Source of the DNA: Mitsuaria sp. 7
GTDB taxonomy: Bacteria > Pseudomonadota > Gammaproteobacteria > Burkholderiales > Burkholderiaceae_C
Assembly (NCBI RefSeq): GCF_001653795.1
Contig: NZ_CP011514.1
Location: 3,242,279 to 3,306,278 of the forward strand
Direction of reading: 5' to 3'
Length of the DNA stretch: 64,000 nt
Part shown: in pieces, positions 29,714-38,049 of the stretch
Numbering within the stretch: position 1 is the first letter of the stretch
Layout: each line of letters starts with the position of its first letter
The notes under the pieces: model-generated
Database searches by the model: none
What the model was told of the DNA's origin: nothing
What the model saw: only the letters and a program-made list of their open reading frames with translations
Made by a program: the position numbers and the translations under genes

Positions 29714-32128
29714 TCAGCCTCGCAGGCGCGCGCCGAGACTGTCGCCCAGCTGCGCCACCACCTTCGCCACCGCCTGCTCGATGCGTTCGTCGGTCAGCGT
29801 GTTCTCGTCATCGAGCAGCTCCAGGCGCACGGCCAGGCTGCGCTCGTTCGCCTTCAGCTCCGCCGTCGGTTGGGCCGGCTTGAAGACGTCGAACAGACGC
29901 GCAGAGCGTACCAGGGCTTCGCCGCTGGCTTCGATCGCCCGGATGAGGGAGGCATAGGTCACTTGCTCATTGACGATCAGCGCCAGATCGCGTTGCACCG
30001 CCTGCAGACGGGGCACGCCCTGACCCTGCGGCAACGTGCGCGTCAGCACCGCGTCCAGCGACAGCTCGAACAGGACCGGCGCGCTCGGCAATTCGTAGCC
30101 TTGTCGCCACTTCGGATGCAGCTCGCCGACGACGCCGATGTCCTCGCCGTCCAGCAGCACGCGGGCGCTGCGGCCCGGATGCAGCGCGGGATGTTCGGCG
30201 GCTTCGAAGCTCAGCACGCGCGGCGCGAACAACGCCTCGAGGTCGCCCTTCACGTCGAAGAAGTCGACGGCACGGTCCTTCTGCGCCCACTGCTGCTGAT
30301 CCGCGGGGCCCCAGGCCAGGCCGGCCAGGCGCATCGGTTGCGCGATGCCGGCGATCGTCGTGTCGCTTTCCTGCACCGACGCGTCGCGCAGGAACACGCG
30401 GCCGATCTCGAAGACGCGCACGCGCGGCGCCTTGCGCGCCAGGTTGTTGCGCAGCGCCTGGACCAGCGAGCCCATCAGCGAGGTGCGCATCACCGCCAGC
30501 GGCGCGGCGATCGGGTTCAGCAGCTGGATCGGATCCGTGTTGCCGGCGAGCTCCTGCTCCCAGCGCGCTTCGACGAAGCTGAAGTTGATCGTCTCGAAGT
30601 AGCCCTGGCCCGCCATCGCGTGACGCAGCGCGTGCGTCGCGCGGCGCGATTCCGAGCGCGCCTTGCCCACCACCGGCGCCAGCGGCGGCGTCGACGGCAG
30701 CCGGGCGTAGCCCAGCACGCGGATGACTTCCTCGATCAGGTCTTCCTCGATCTGGAGGTCGAAGCGGAAGGTCGGCGGCGTCACCGTGATCACGCCCGGC
30801 GCCGAGCTGAACGCCAGGCCCAGGCGCTTGAACACGCCTTCGCACTCGGCCTGCGTCACCGGCATGCCGATGACCTTGGCGGCGCGATCGACGCGCAACG
30901 CGACCGGCTTGCGCTCGGGCAGTTGCGTCGTCTGGTCGTCCATCGGGCCCGCCTCGCCGCCGCAGATCGACTGGATCAGTTGCGTGATGCGCTCGATGTG
31001 CTCGACGGTACCGGCCGGATCGACGCCGCGCTCGAAGCGGTGACCCGCGTCGGTCGAGAAGTTGAAGCGGCGCGAGCGCCCCATCACCGCCTTCGGCCAC
31101 CAGAACGCGGCTTCGACGTAGATGTTCTTCGTGTCGTCGGACACGGCGGTGGCGTCGCCGCCCATGATGCCGGCCAGCGACTCGACCTGCTCGCGATCGG
31201 CGATCACGCCGACGGTCGCGTCGACCTCGATCGTGTTGCCGTTCAGCAGCTTGAGCTGCTCACCCGGCCTGCCCCAGCGGACGATCAGTCCGTCGTGGAT
31301 CTTGTCGAGGTCGAAGATGTGCGACGGACGGCCCAGCTCGAACATCACGTAGTTCGAGATGTCCACCAGCGGCGACACCGAGCGCTGACCGCAACGGGCC
31401 AGGCGGTCGACCATCCACTGCGGGGTCTTCGCGGTCGTGTCGACGTTGCGGATCACGCGGCCGGAGAAACGGCCGCACAGGTCCGCAGCCTCGACACGCA
31501 CCGGCAGCTTCGAATCCGTGGCGACGGCGGCAGGCTTGATCTCGGGCGCGAGCAGCGGTGCGCCGGTCAGCGCGGCGACTTCGCGCGCGACGCCATAGAC
31601 GCTCAGTGCGTGCGCCAGGTTCGGCGTCAGCTTCAGCGTGAACAGCGTGTCATCGAGGTTCAGGTGCTTGCGGATGTCTTCGCCGACAGGCGCGTCGGCG
31701 GCCAGCTCCAGCAGACCGCCGTGGTCCTCCGCCAGCTTCAGCTCGCGGGCCGAGCACAGCATGCCGAAGCTCTCGACGCCGCGCAGCTTGCCCTTGCCGA
31801 TCTTGAACGGCTTGCCGTCCTCGCCCGGGGGCAGTTCGGCGCCGATGGTGGCCAGCGGCACACGGATGCCGACGCGCGCGTTCGGCGCGCCGCAGACGAT
31901 CTGCAGCAGCTCGGGCCCGCCGGCATTGACCTTGCAGACACGCAGGCGGTCGGCGTCCGGATGCTGGACGGCTTCGACGATCTCGGCCACGACGATGCCG
32001 TGGAACGGCGGCGCCACCGGGCGCAGCTCTTCCACTTCCAGGCCGGACATCGTCAGCAGCTCGGCCAGTTCTTTCGTGTTCAGCGCGGGGTTGCAGAAGG
32101 CCCGCAGCCAGGACTCAGGGAATTGCAT
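29714..32128 (-). CDS. pheT: Phenylalanine--tRNA ligase beta subunit
   Basis: Beta chain of the alpha2-beta2 enzyme that charges tRNA-Phe. At 804 residues it has the usual length and domain order: the N-terminal EMAP-like tRNA-binding domain (about 39-150, [19 protein letters not shown]), the B3/B4 editing domain (about 210-390), B5 (about 400-475), the catalytic-like core, and the C-terminal ferredoxin-like anticodon-binding domain (about 710-804, [15 protein letters not shown]). It lies 39 bp after pheS. Confidence 0.97.
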   Translation of the reverse strand: MQFPESWLRAFCNPALNTKELAELLTMSGLEVEELRPVAPPFHGIVVAEIVEAVQHPDADRLRVCKVNAGGPELLQIVCGAPNARVGIRVPLATIGAELPPGEDGKPFKIGKGKLRGVESFGMLCSARELKLAEDHGGLLELAADAPVGEDIRKHLNLDDTLFTLKLTPNLAHALSVYGVAREVAALTGAPLLAPEIKPAAVATDSKLPVRVEAADLCGRFSGRVIRNVDTTAKTPQWMVDRLARCGQRSVSPLVDISNYVMFELGRPSHIFDLDKIHDGLIVRWGRPGEQLKLLNGNTIEVDATVGVIADREQVESLAGIMGGDATAVSDDTKNIYVEAAFWWPKAVMGRSRRFNFSTDAGHRFERGVDPAGTVEHIERITQLIQSICGGEAGPMDDQTTQLPERKPVALRVDRAAKVIGMPVTQAECEGVFKRLGLAFSSAPGVITVTPPTFRFDLQIEEDLIEEVIRVLGYARLPSTPPLAPVVGKARSESRRATHALRHAMAGQGYFETINFSFVEARWEQELAGNTDPIQLLNPIAAPLAVMRTSLMGSLVQALRNNLARKAPRVRVFEIGRVFLRDASVQESDTTIAGIAQPMRLAGLAWGPADQQQWAQKDRAVDFFDVKGDLEALFAPRVLSFEAAEHPALHPGRSARVLLDGEDIGVVGELHPKWRQGYELPSAPVLFELSLDAVLTRTLPQGQGVPRLQAVQRDLALIVNEQVTYASLIRAIEASGEALVRSARLFDVFKPAQPTAELKANERSLAVRLELLDDENTLTDERIEQAVAKVVAQLGDSLGARLRG

Positions 32129-32167
32129 GGGGTTCTCTCTTGCTCTCTAGGCGACCGGGGGCTCGAT

Positions 32168-33205
32168 TTACTTGAACTGCGACAGGAAGCGCAGGTCGCC
32201 GTCGAAGAACAGGCGCAAGTCGCCGACGCCGTAGCGCAGCATCGCCAGGCGGTCGATGCCCGAGCCGAAGGCGAAGCCGATGTAGCGCTCGGGATCGAGG
32301 CCCATGTTGCGGATCACCTGCGGATGCACCTGGCCGGAGCCGGAGACTTCCAGCCAACGGCCCTTCAGCGGGCCGGAGCCGAACATCATGTCGATCTCGG
32401 CGCTGGGCTCGGTGAACGGGAAATAGCTCGGGCGGAAACGGATGTCCATGTCCGTCGTCTCGAAGAACTGCTGCATGAAGTTCACGTAGACGGACTTCAG
32501 GTCCTTGAAGCTGATGTTCTCGCCGACCCACAGCCCTTCGACCTGGTGGAACATCGGCGAATGTGTCGCATCGCTGTCCACGCGGTAGGTGCGGCCCGGC
32601 GCGATCACGCGGATCTCGGGCATCGGCTGGCCGGCGTCGATCAGCGCGCGATGCTTCTTGACGTGCTGCACCGCGTAGCGGATCTGCATCGGGCTGGTGT
32701 GCGTGCGCAAGACATGACCCCCTTCGATGTAGAAGGTGTCCTGCATCGAGCGCGCCGGGTGGTCCTTCGGCGTGTTCAGCGCGGAGAAGTTGAACCAGTC
32801 GTTCTCGATCTCCGGACCGTCGGCGACGTCGAAGCCCATCGAGCCGAAGATCGCCTCGATGCGTTCCATCGCGCGCGTGATCGGGTGCAGACCCCCGGTG
32901 CCGCGCTGGCGGCCGGGCAGCGTCACGTCCAGCGCCTCGGCCTTGAGCTGCTTGTCGAGCTCCGCGTCCGCCAGCGCCTGGCGGCGCGCGGTCAATGCCG
33001 CCTCGATGCCCTGCTTGAGCTGGTTGATCTGCGCGCCGCGGGTCTTCTTCTCCTCGACGGGCAGGCTGGCCATGCCCTTCATCAGCTCGGTGACCTGGCC
33101 GGTCTTGCCCAGGAAACGCGCCTTGGCGTTCTCCAGGTCGGCGGGAGTCGTGGCGGCGGCGAAGTCGCCGGTCGCCTGGTGCAGCAATTGATCGAGATCG
33201 TTCAT
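32168..33205 (-). CDS. pheS: Phenylalanine--tRNA ligase alpha subunit
   Basis: Catalytic chain of phenylalanyl-tRNA synthetase. The ATG at 33205 gives 345 residues. An N-terminal coiled coil (about 1-85) precedes the class II core. Visible motifs are [41 protein letters not shown] in motif 1, [14 protein letters not shown] in motif 2 and [14 protein letters not shown] in motif 3. It lies downstream of rplT, with about 196 bp between them that contain three hairpins, the last with a U-tract. Confidence 0.97.
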   Translation of the reverse strand: MNDLDQLLHQATGDFAAATTPADLENAKARFLGKTGQVTELMKGMASLPVEEKKTRGAQINQLKQGIEAALTARRQALADAELDKQLKAEALDVTLPGRQRGTGGLHPITRAMERIEAIFGSMGFDVADGPEIENDWFNFSALNTPKDHPARSMQDTFYIEGGHVLRTHTSPMQIRYAVQHVKKHRALIDAGQPMPEIRVIAPGRTYRVDSDATHSPMFHQVEGLWVGENISFKDLKSVYVNFMQQFFETTDMDIRFRPSYFPFTEPSAEIDMMFGSGPLKGRWLEVSGSGQVHPQVIRNMGLDPERYIGFAFGSGIDRLAMLRYGVGDLRLFFDGDLRFLSQFK

Positions 33206-33293
33206 CGCGGGGCGGCGACTGGGCGTCGGCGTCGTTGGCGGAGGTCGGATGGCCCGGCGGTGGAATGGCGAACATCGCACCGCCGCGCCGGAA

Positions 33294-33327
33294 TGAAAAA
33301 AGGCCGAACACCGGGGTGTCGGCCTTT
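33294..33327 (-). terminator. Terminator-like hairpin upstream of pheS
   Basis: AAAGGCCG (33299-33306) pairs with CGGCCTTT (33320-33327), with a second inner helix. On the minus strand six T residues follow. It ends the infC-rpmI-rplT transcript or attenuates read-through into pheST. E. coli has an attenuator at this place, but no convincing Phe-rich leader peptide was seen here. Confidence 0.7.
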
Positions 33328-33333
33328 GAAAGA

Positions 33334-33393
33334 GGCCGCCCCGGCAGGACCGGAGCGGCCAGTCCGCCCGCCGGCGAGCACCGGCGGGTGGAC
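33334..33393 (-). other. Two stable hairpins in the rplT-pheS gap
   Basis: Hairpin one, 33362-33393, has CCCGCCGG/CCGGCGGG extended by GTCC/GGAC to 13 pairs. Hairpin two, 33334-33360, has GGCCGC/GCGGCC with an inner CCGG/CCGG. Both precede the terminator in the direction of transcription and begin directly after the rplT stop. Confidence 0.65.
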
Positions 33394-33401
33394 CTTGGCT
33401 A

Positions 33402-33758
33402 TCAAGCCAGAGCGGCCTTCACCTTGGCGAAGATGCTGGCGAAACCAGCAGGGTCGTTGACGGCGAGGTCGGCCAGGACCTTGCGGTCGATGTCGATCTC
33501 GGCCTTCTTCAGACCGGCCACGAACTTGCTGTAGCTCAGACCCAGGCCACGGCTTGCCGCGTTGATACGGGCAATCCACAGCTGGCGGAACACGCGCTTC
33601 TTGGCACGGCGGTCACGGTAGGCGTACTGGCCCGCCTTCATCACCGCCTGCTTGGCGATGCGGAAGACGTTCTTGCGACGACCACGGAAGCCCTTGGCCA
33701 GAGCCAGGACCTTCTTGTGACGAGCACGTGCGGTTACACCACGTTTGACGCGAGGCAT
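33402..33758 (-). CDS. rplT: 50S ribosomal protein L20
   Basis: Ribosomal protein needed early in large-subunit assembly and, in other bacteria, a translational repressor of its own operon. The 118 residues match the family: [18 protein letters not shown] at the start, [20 protein letters not shown], and [20 protein letters not shown] in the globular half. It follows rpmI by 26 bp. Confidence 0.98.
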   Translation of the reverse strand: MPRVKRGVTARARHKKVLALAKGFRGRRKNVFRIAKQAVMKAGQYAYRDRRAKKRVFRQLWIARINAASRGLGLSYSKFVAGLKKAEIDIDRKVLADLAVNDPAGFASIFAKVKAALA

Positions 33759-33784
33759 GTTGTATCTCCTTGTCTACTGCTGGA

Positions 33785-33988
33785 TTACAGACCAGCGAAG
33801 GGCAGCATCGAAGCGATGTGGCCCATGTTGGTCTCATGCACGGTCGTGGCGCCGCGGAGGTGGCGCTTGTTCTTCGTGGTCTTCTTGGTCAGGATGTGGC
33901 GCTTGAACGCCTGACCGCGCTTGACGGTGCCACCCGGACGAACGCGAAAACGCTTTTTCGCGCTGCTCTTGGTCTTCATCTTGGGCAT
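33785..33988 (-). CDS. rpmI: 50S ribosomal protein L35
   Basis: A small basic ribosomal protein of 67 residues, with the family start [16 protein letters not shown] and the internal [20 protein letters not shown] segment. It lies between infC and rplT, as in most bacteria. Confidence 0.97.
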   Translation of the reverse strand: MPKMKTKSSAKKRFRVRPGGTVKRGQAFKRHILTKKTTKNKRHLRGATTVHETNMGHIASMLPFAGL

Positions 33989-34064
33989 GACTGCTCCTTC
34001 TATGTGCGTCCCTCCAGGCGACCGCGGAGTCCGCGGTACTTGACCGGCCTGCAGGAGACTAATA

Positions 34065-34120
34065 AGCCCGCCGACGACCAGATCGGCGGGCTGAAACTGT
34101 GACGGGGCCCTGCGGCCCCG
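34065..34120 (-). promoter_or_regulatory. Two hairpins between infC and rpmI
   Basis: AGCCCGCCGA (34065-34074) pairs with TCGGCGGGCT (34083-34092), and CGGGGCC (34103-34109) pairs with GGCCCCG (34114-34120). The gap of about 165 bp upstream of rpmI is where L20-dependent control acts in other bacteria. The first hairpin is followed by TTATTAG on the minus strand, so partial termination is also possible. Confidence 0.5.
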
Positions 34121-34154
34121 CCGAGTGGATCTTCAGAAGCTCAACGCTTCGGAA

Positions 34155-34700
34155 TCAACGCTTCTTTGGTGCGAGCACCATGATCATCTGGCGGCCTTCG
34201 AGCTTGGGCATGTGCTCGACCACGGCCACGTCGGACAGCTCGTCGCGGATGCGTTCCAGCATGCGCATGCCGATGTCCTGGTGGGTGATCTCGCGGCCCC
34301 GGTAGCGCAGCGTGACCTTGCCCTTGTCACCGTCCTCCGCGATGAAGCGGCGCAGGTTGCGCATCTTGATCTGGTAGTCGCCTTCGTCCGTGCCCGGACG
34401 GAACTTGACTTCCTTGACCTCGATGACCTTCTGCTTGGACTTGGCTTCCGCGGCGCGCTTCTGCTCCTGGTACTTGAACTTGCCGTAGTCCATCAACCGG
34501 CAGACCGGCGGGACTGCAGTGGCGGCAATTTCGACCAGATCGACGTCCAGGTCACCGGCCATCCGGAGCGCTTCCTGGATCGAGACGATGCCGATCGGCT
34601 CGTTCTCGGGGCCATTGAGACGGACTTCAGAAGCGATGATTTCGCGATTCAGGCGGTGCTTGCGCTCCGGAATCGCACGACGGTCAGCAAAAGTAGCGAT
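34155..34700 (-). CDS. infC: Translation initiation factor IF-3 (apparent ATC start)
   Basis: IF-3 keeps the 30S subunit free and proofreads start codons. The clear family sequence begins well upstream of the first ATG (34562): [23 protein letters not shown] and EALRMA. The best start is ATC at 34700, with AAGGT seven bases upstream, giving 181 residues (first residues Met-Ala-Thr-Phe-Ala-Asp). A rare start codon is a known feature of infC, because IF-3 rejects such codons and so represses itself. The C-terminal domain contains [20 protein letters not shown]. An ATT codon further in, in the RAIPERK segment, is a less likely start. Confidence 0.9.
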   Translation of the reverse strand: MATFADRRAIPERKHRLNREIIASEVRLNGPENEPIGIVSIQEALRMAGDLDVDLVEIAATAVPPVCRLMDYGKFKYQEQKRAAEAKSKQKVIEVKEVKFRPGTDEGDYQIKMRNLRRFIAEDGDKGKVTLRYRGREITHQDIGMRMLERIRDELSDVAVVEHMPKLEGRQMIMVLAPKKR

Positions 34701-34769
34701 GGTGGTTACCTTTAGGCGGGCCTTGGCAAGGGTCCGTTAATGATCAGTACAACGCAAAAAGCGCCCGAC

Positions 34770-36695
34770 TCAGGCCTTGTCCGCGATGGCGGTCGAGAGC
34801 TTCGAAACGAAGTCCTCCAGCGACATCACGCCCAGATCCTGGTTGCCTCGGGCGCGCACTGCGACTGCGCCGTTCGCCTTTTCCTTGTCGCCGACGACGA
34901 GGATGAACGGCACCTTTTGCAGTGAATGCTCGCGGATTTTATACGTGATTTTCTCGTTGCGCAAATCTGCCTGAACCCTAACCCCTTGTTTTTGCAGCGA
35001 TTTCACAATGCTGGAAACGTAGTCCGATTGGGCGTCGGTGATATTGGCGACAACGACCTGCGTCGGAGCCAGCCAGACCGGCAGCGCGCCGGCGTGCTGC
35101 TCGATCAGGATCCCGATGAAACGCTCCAGGCTGCCGACGATCGCGCGGTGCAGCATCACGGGCGTGTGACGCTCGCCGTCCTCGCCGACGTACTCGGCGC
35201 CCAGGCGCGCTGGCATCGAGAAATCCACCTGCATCGTGCCGCACTGCCACTGGCGGCCGATGGCGTCCTTGAGCGTGTATTCGATCTTCGGACCGTAGAA
35301 GGCGCCATCGCCCGGGGCGATGATGAACTCCACGCCCGAGGCGCGCAGCGACTCCATCAGCGCGAACTCGGCCTTGTCCCACACCTCGTCCGAGCCGATG
35401 CGGGCCTCGGGGCGCGTCGCGACCTTGTAGATGATGTTGTCGAAGCCGAAGTCCTTGTAGACCTTCTGCAACAGCGCCGTGTACGCCACGCACTCGGCCA
35501 GGATCTGGTCTTCCGTGCAGAAGATGTGGCCGTCGTCCTGCGTGAACCCGCGCACGCGCATGATCCCGTGCAGGCCCCCCGTGGGCTCGTTGCGGTGGCA
35601 CTGGCCGAACTCGCCGAAGCGCAGCGGCAGGTCGCGGTAGCTCTTGATGCCGTGCTTGAAGATCAGGATGTGGCCGGGACAGTTCATCGGCTTGAGCGCG
35701 TAGTCGCGCTTCTCCGATTCCGTCGTGAACATGTTGTCGCGGTACTTGTCCCAGTGGCCCGTGGCCTCCCACAGCGTCTTGTCCAGCAGCTGCGGGCCCT
35801 TCACTTCCTGGTAGCCGTTGTCGCGGTACACGCGGCGCATGTACTGCTCGACCTCCTGCCAGACCGTCCAGCCCTTGGGATGCCAGAACACGACGCCCGG
35901 CGCGTGCTCGTCGATGTGGAACAGCTCCAGGTCCTTGCCCAGCTTGCGGTGGTCGCGCTTCTCCGCTTCCTCCAGCATGCGCAGGTAGTTCGCCAGGTCG
36001 TCCTTGGTCGCCCAGGCCGTGCCGTAGATGCGCTGCAGCTGCTCGTTGCGGTGGTCGCCGCGCCAGTAGGCGCCGGCCACCTTCATCAGCTTGAAGAACT
36101 TCAGCTTGCCCGTCGACGGCACGTGCGGGCCGCGGCACAAGTCGGTGAAGGCGCCCTCGGCGTACAGCGAGACGTCCTGGTCCGCCGGGATGCTGGCGAT
36201 GATCTCGGCCTTGTAGGCCTCGCCGATGCCCTTGAAGTACTCGACGGCTTCATCGCGCGGCAGCACCGAACGCGTGACCTTCTCGTCCTTCTTCGCGAGC
36301 TCGCCCATCTTGGCCTCGATCGCCGCCAGGTCGTCCGGCGTGAACGGGCGCTTGTACGAAAAGTCGTAATAGAAGCCGTTCTCGATGACCGGGCCGATCG
36401 TGACCTGCGCGTCGGGGAACAGCTCCTTGACCGCGTAGGCCAGCAAGTGGGCCGTCGAATGGCGGATCACATCCAGCCCGTCCGGATCCTTGTCCGTGAC
36501 GATGGCCAGCTGCGTGTCCTGGTCGATGAGGAAGCTGGTATCGACGACCTTGGCGTCATCGCCCGAGCCGACGCGGCCGGCGAGCGCCGCCTTCGCCAGG
36601 CCCGTGCCGATGGAGGCCGCGACTTCGGCGACGGTCACCGGCTGCGGGAACTCGCGCTTGGAGCCGTCGGGCAGTTGGATGGAGATGTTGGACAT
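34770..36695 (-). CDS. thrS: Threonine--tRNA ligase
   Basis: Class II synthetase that charges tRNA-Thr and edits Ser-tRNA. The ATG at 36695 gives 641 residues. Order of domains: TGS (residues 1-62), the editing domain with [17 protein letters not shown] and the later zinc-site CRGPH, then the catalytic core with [25 protein letters not shown] and motif 3 ([17 protein letters not shown]). The anticodon-binding domain (about 540-641) follows. An intrinsic terminator and a Thr-rich leader peptide lie just upstream, so expression is probably controlled by attenuation. Confidence 0.97.
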   Translation of the reverse strand: MSNISIQLPDGSKREFPQPVTVAEVAASIGTGLAKAALAGRVGSGDDAKVVDTSFLIDQDTQLAIVTDKDPDGLDVIRHSTAHLLAYAVKELFPDAQVTIGPVIENGFYYDFSYKRPFTPDDLAAIEAKMGELAKKDEKVTRSVLPRDEAVEYFKGIGEAYKAEIIASIPADQDVSLYAEGAFTDLCRGPHVPSTGKLKFFKLMKVAGAYWRGDHRNEQLQRIYGTAWATKDDLANYLRMLEEAEKRDHRKLGKDLELFHIDEHAPGVVFWHPKGWTVWQEVEQYMRRVYRDNGYQEVKGPQLLDKTLWEATGHWDKYRDNMFTTESEKRDYALKPMNCPGHILIFKHGIKSYRDLPLRFGEFGQCHRNEPTGGLHGIMRVRGFTQDDGHIFCTEDQILAECVAYTALLQKVYKDFGFDNIIYKVATRPEARIGSDEVWDKAEFALMESLRASGVEFIIAPGDGAFYGPKIEYTLKDAIGRQWQCGTMQVDFSMPARLGAEYVGEDGERHTPVMLHRAIVGSLERFIGILIEQHAGALPVWLAPTQVVVANITDAQSDYVSSIVKSLQKQGVRVQADLRNEKITYKIREHSLQKVPFILVVGDKEKANGAVAVRARGNQDLGVMSLEDFVSKLSTAIADKA

Positions 36696-36707
36696 GAGGG
36701 GGAACTC

Positions 36708-36745
36708 CAGAAAACAAAAAAGCGCGACCACGTGCCGCGCTTTTT
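36708..36745 (-). terminator. Intrinsic terminator (attenuator) in the thrS leader
   Basis: AAAAAGCGCG (36717-36726) pairs with CGCGCTTTTT (36736-36745). On the minus strand the U-tract TTTTTTGTTTTC follows and leads straight into the thrS ribosome binding site (CTGGAG). It stands between the leader peptide and the gene. An alternative pairing of upstream AGCGACC (36794-36800) with GGTCGC in the hairpin would break the terminator. Confidence 0.8.
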
Positions 36746-36801
36746 CTGGGGTGCTGACTTTTTCCGGACAGCTGATGAAAGACGTGACGAGCCGCGGTCG
36801 C

Positions 36802-36846
36802 TCAAACCTTCGCAGTGGAGGTGGTAGTCCGCGGTGTCATAACCAT
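36802..36846 (-). CDS. Thr-rich leader peptide of thrS
   Basis: A 14-codon reading frame, [14 protein letters not shown], with five Thr codons, three of them consecutive (ACT ACC ACC, then TCC ACT). The purine-rich GGGAAAGG lies four bases before the ATG and is a fair ribosome binding site. It is followed after about 55 bases by the intrinsic terminator and then thrS. This is the layout of classical ribosome-mediated attenuation: a ribosome stalled for lack of Thr-tRNA would favour the antiterminator. Confidence 0.7.
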   Translation of the reverse strand: MVMTPRTTTSTAKV

Positions 36847-36898
36847 GTCGCCTTTCCCGGTCCTTGTTGGAAAAAGAAAATGAGACGTCCAGTGTAGC

Positions 36899-37981
36899 TC
36901 AGAGCGCCTGGATGTCGAGGGTCGGACGGGCGCAGGCCTCGCGGAACTCGTCCCTCAGCCGCTCGCCTTCGCGCACGGCGCGCAGCCAGTCGCGGGCGCG
37001 GCCGGGGACGTCGTTCAGGTAGCGCTGGAAGTCGTTGCGATCGGGCAGCTTGCCGTTGGGCAAGGTCTTCACCCATTCGGGGTTGGGCGTCAGCAACACG
37101 ACGTTGTCGAGGAAGGCGCTGGTCCGATGCCGGTGCTTGAGCGCCTTGTCCAGCCAGCCCGGCACGACGCTGGCCTGGAAGTGCGGATACAGCGCGATGC
37201 CGTCGCCGACCATGGCCGCGTAGTTCAGATGCAGGTGGTAGTCGGTGATGCCGCCATCCCAGTACGCGCCGGCCGGGGCGCCTTCGATGTCGTGCACGGC
37301 CTGCAGCCAGAACGGGATCGAGCAGCTCGCCAGGATGCTGGGCTTGAGGTTGCCTGCGTCCAGGGGCACCTGCCGGCTGCGGTAGTCGGCGAGCGGCATC
37401 GGCAGCGGCGAGCGCTTGTCGGAGAAGACGACCCGTTCGAGCCAGGCGCCCATCGCGCGCCGCGACATCGCGTTGGCCGCGAACGCGCCGAGGTAGCCGA
37501 GCGGCGTGCGCAAGCGCCCTTCCCGCCCGAGCACGTGCTTGCCGCGCGAGGTGAACACATGCAGGCGGAACTGCGGATGCGACAACACCTCGGCCTCGCG
37601 GCCGCCGAAGATCTCGCCGAGCTTTCCGGCGAACGCGCGCGAGACCGTCGCGGCGGTCGGCCGCTTGCCGGGCGCGGACTCGTAGTCCTGATGCGCGTAA
37701 TCGTGGGCGAGGCGCTCGAACTCCGCGTTCGCCTGCGCGGCGTCGCGGGTCAGACAGGCGGTGGCCATGCGCCAGGCGCCGATGGAGGCGCCGAGCAGGT
37801 GCACCTCCTGGCCGCCCGACGGCAGGAACTCGCCGAAGAGATGCGCATCGAGCGCGCTGAGCACCAGCCCCTTCGGGCCGCCCGCGGCGCCGGGCACGAC
37901 GCGCACGTCGGCGGCGCGCAGGCCACGGCCGCGCAGTCGTTGGCGCGCACGTGGTCCGGCGAGGATCTGCAAGGCCTGCAT
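36899..37981 (-). CDS. Patatin-like phospholipase family protein
   Basis: A probable lipid acyl hydrolase of 360 residues with a Ser-Asp dyad. The oxyanion motif GGPKGLVL is near residue 34, the nucleophile elbow GASIGAW (G-x-S-x-G) near 65, and the Asp motif YWDGGITDYHL near 240. No signal peptide is visible, so it is probably cytoplasmic. ATG 37981 has AAAGGA 11 bases upstream; GTG 38020 would add 13 residues. It shares its strand with the thrS cluster but is separated by the thrS leader. Confidence 0.87.
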   Translation of the reverse strand: MQALQILAGPRARQRLRGRGLRAADVRVVPGAAGGPKGLVLSALDAHLFGEFLPSGGQEVHLLGASIGAWRMATACLTRDAAQANAEFERLAHDYAHQDYESAPGKRPTAATVSRAFAGKLGEIFGGREAEVLSHPQFRLHVFTSRGKHVLGREGRLRTPLGYLGAFAANAMSRRAMGAWLERVVFSDKRSPLPMPLADYRSRQVPLDAGNLKPSILASCSIPFWLQAVHDIEGAPAGAYWDGGITDYHLHLNYAAMVGDGIALYPHFQASVVPGWLDKALKHRHRTSAFLDNVVLLTPNPEWVKTLPNGKLPDRNDFQRYLNDVPGRARDWLRAVREGERLRDEFREACARPTLDIQAL

Positions 37982-38049
37982 CGGTCGGGTCGTCCTTTCA
38001 ACATCGGAGGCGCCCGACACGGCCGTTCAGCCGCTCCGTCCTGGAAGGA

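Noticed and set aside
33205..33311. Possible Phe-rich leader peptide for pheST starting at GTG 33311
   Set aside because: The frame (Met-Phe-Gly-Leu-Phe-Ser-Phe and on) begins inside the terminator stem and runs across its U-tract, so it cannot control that terminator in the usual way.
29699..33460. A 1253-codon open frame on the plus strand
   Set aside because: It is fully antisense to pheT and pheS, is extremely rich in Arg, His and Gln, and has no domain pattern. It is a GC-skew shadow of real genes.
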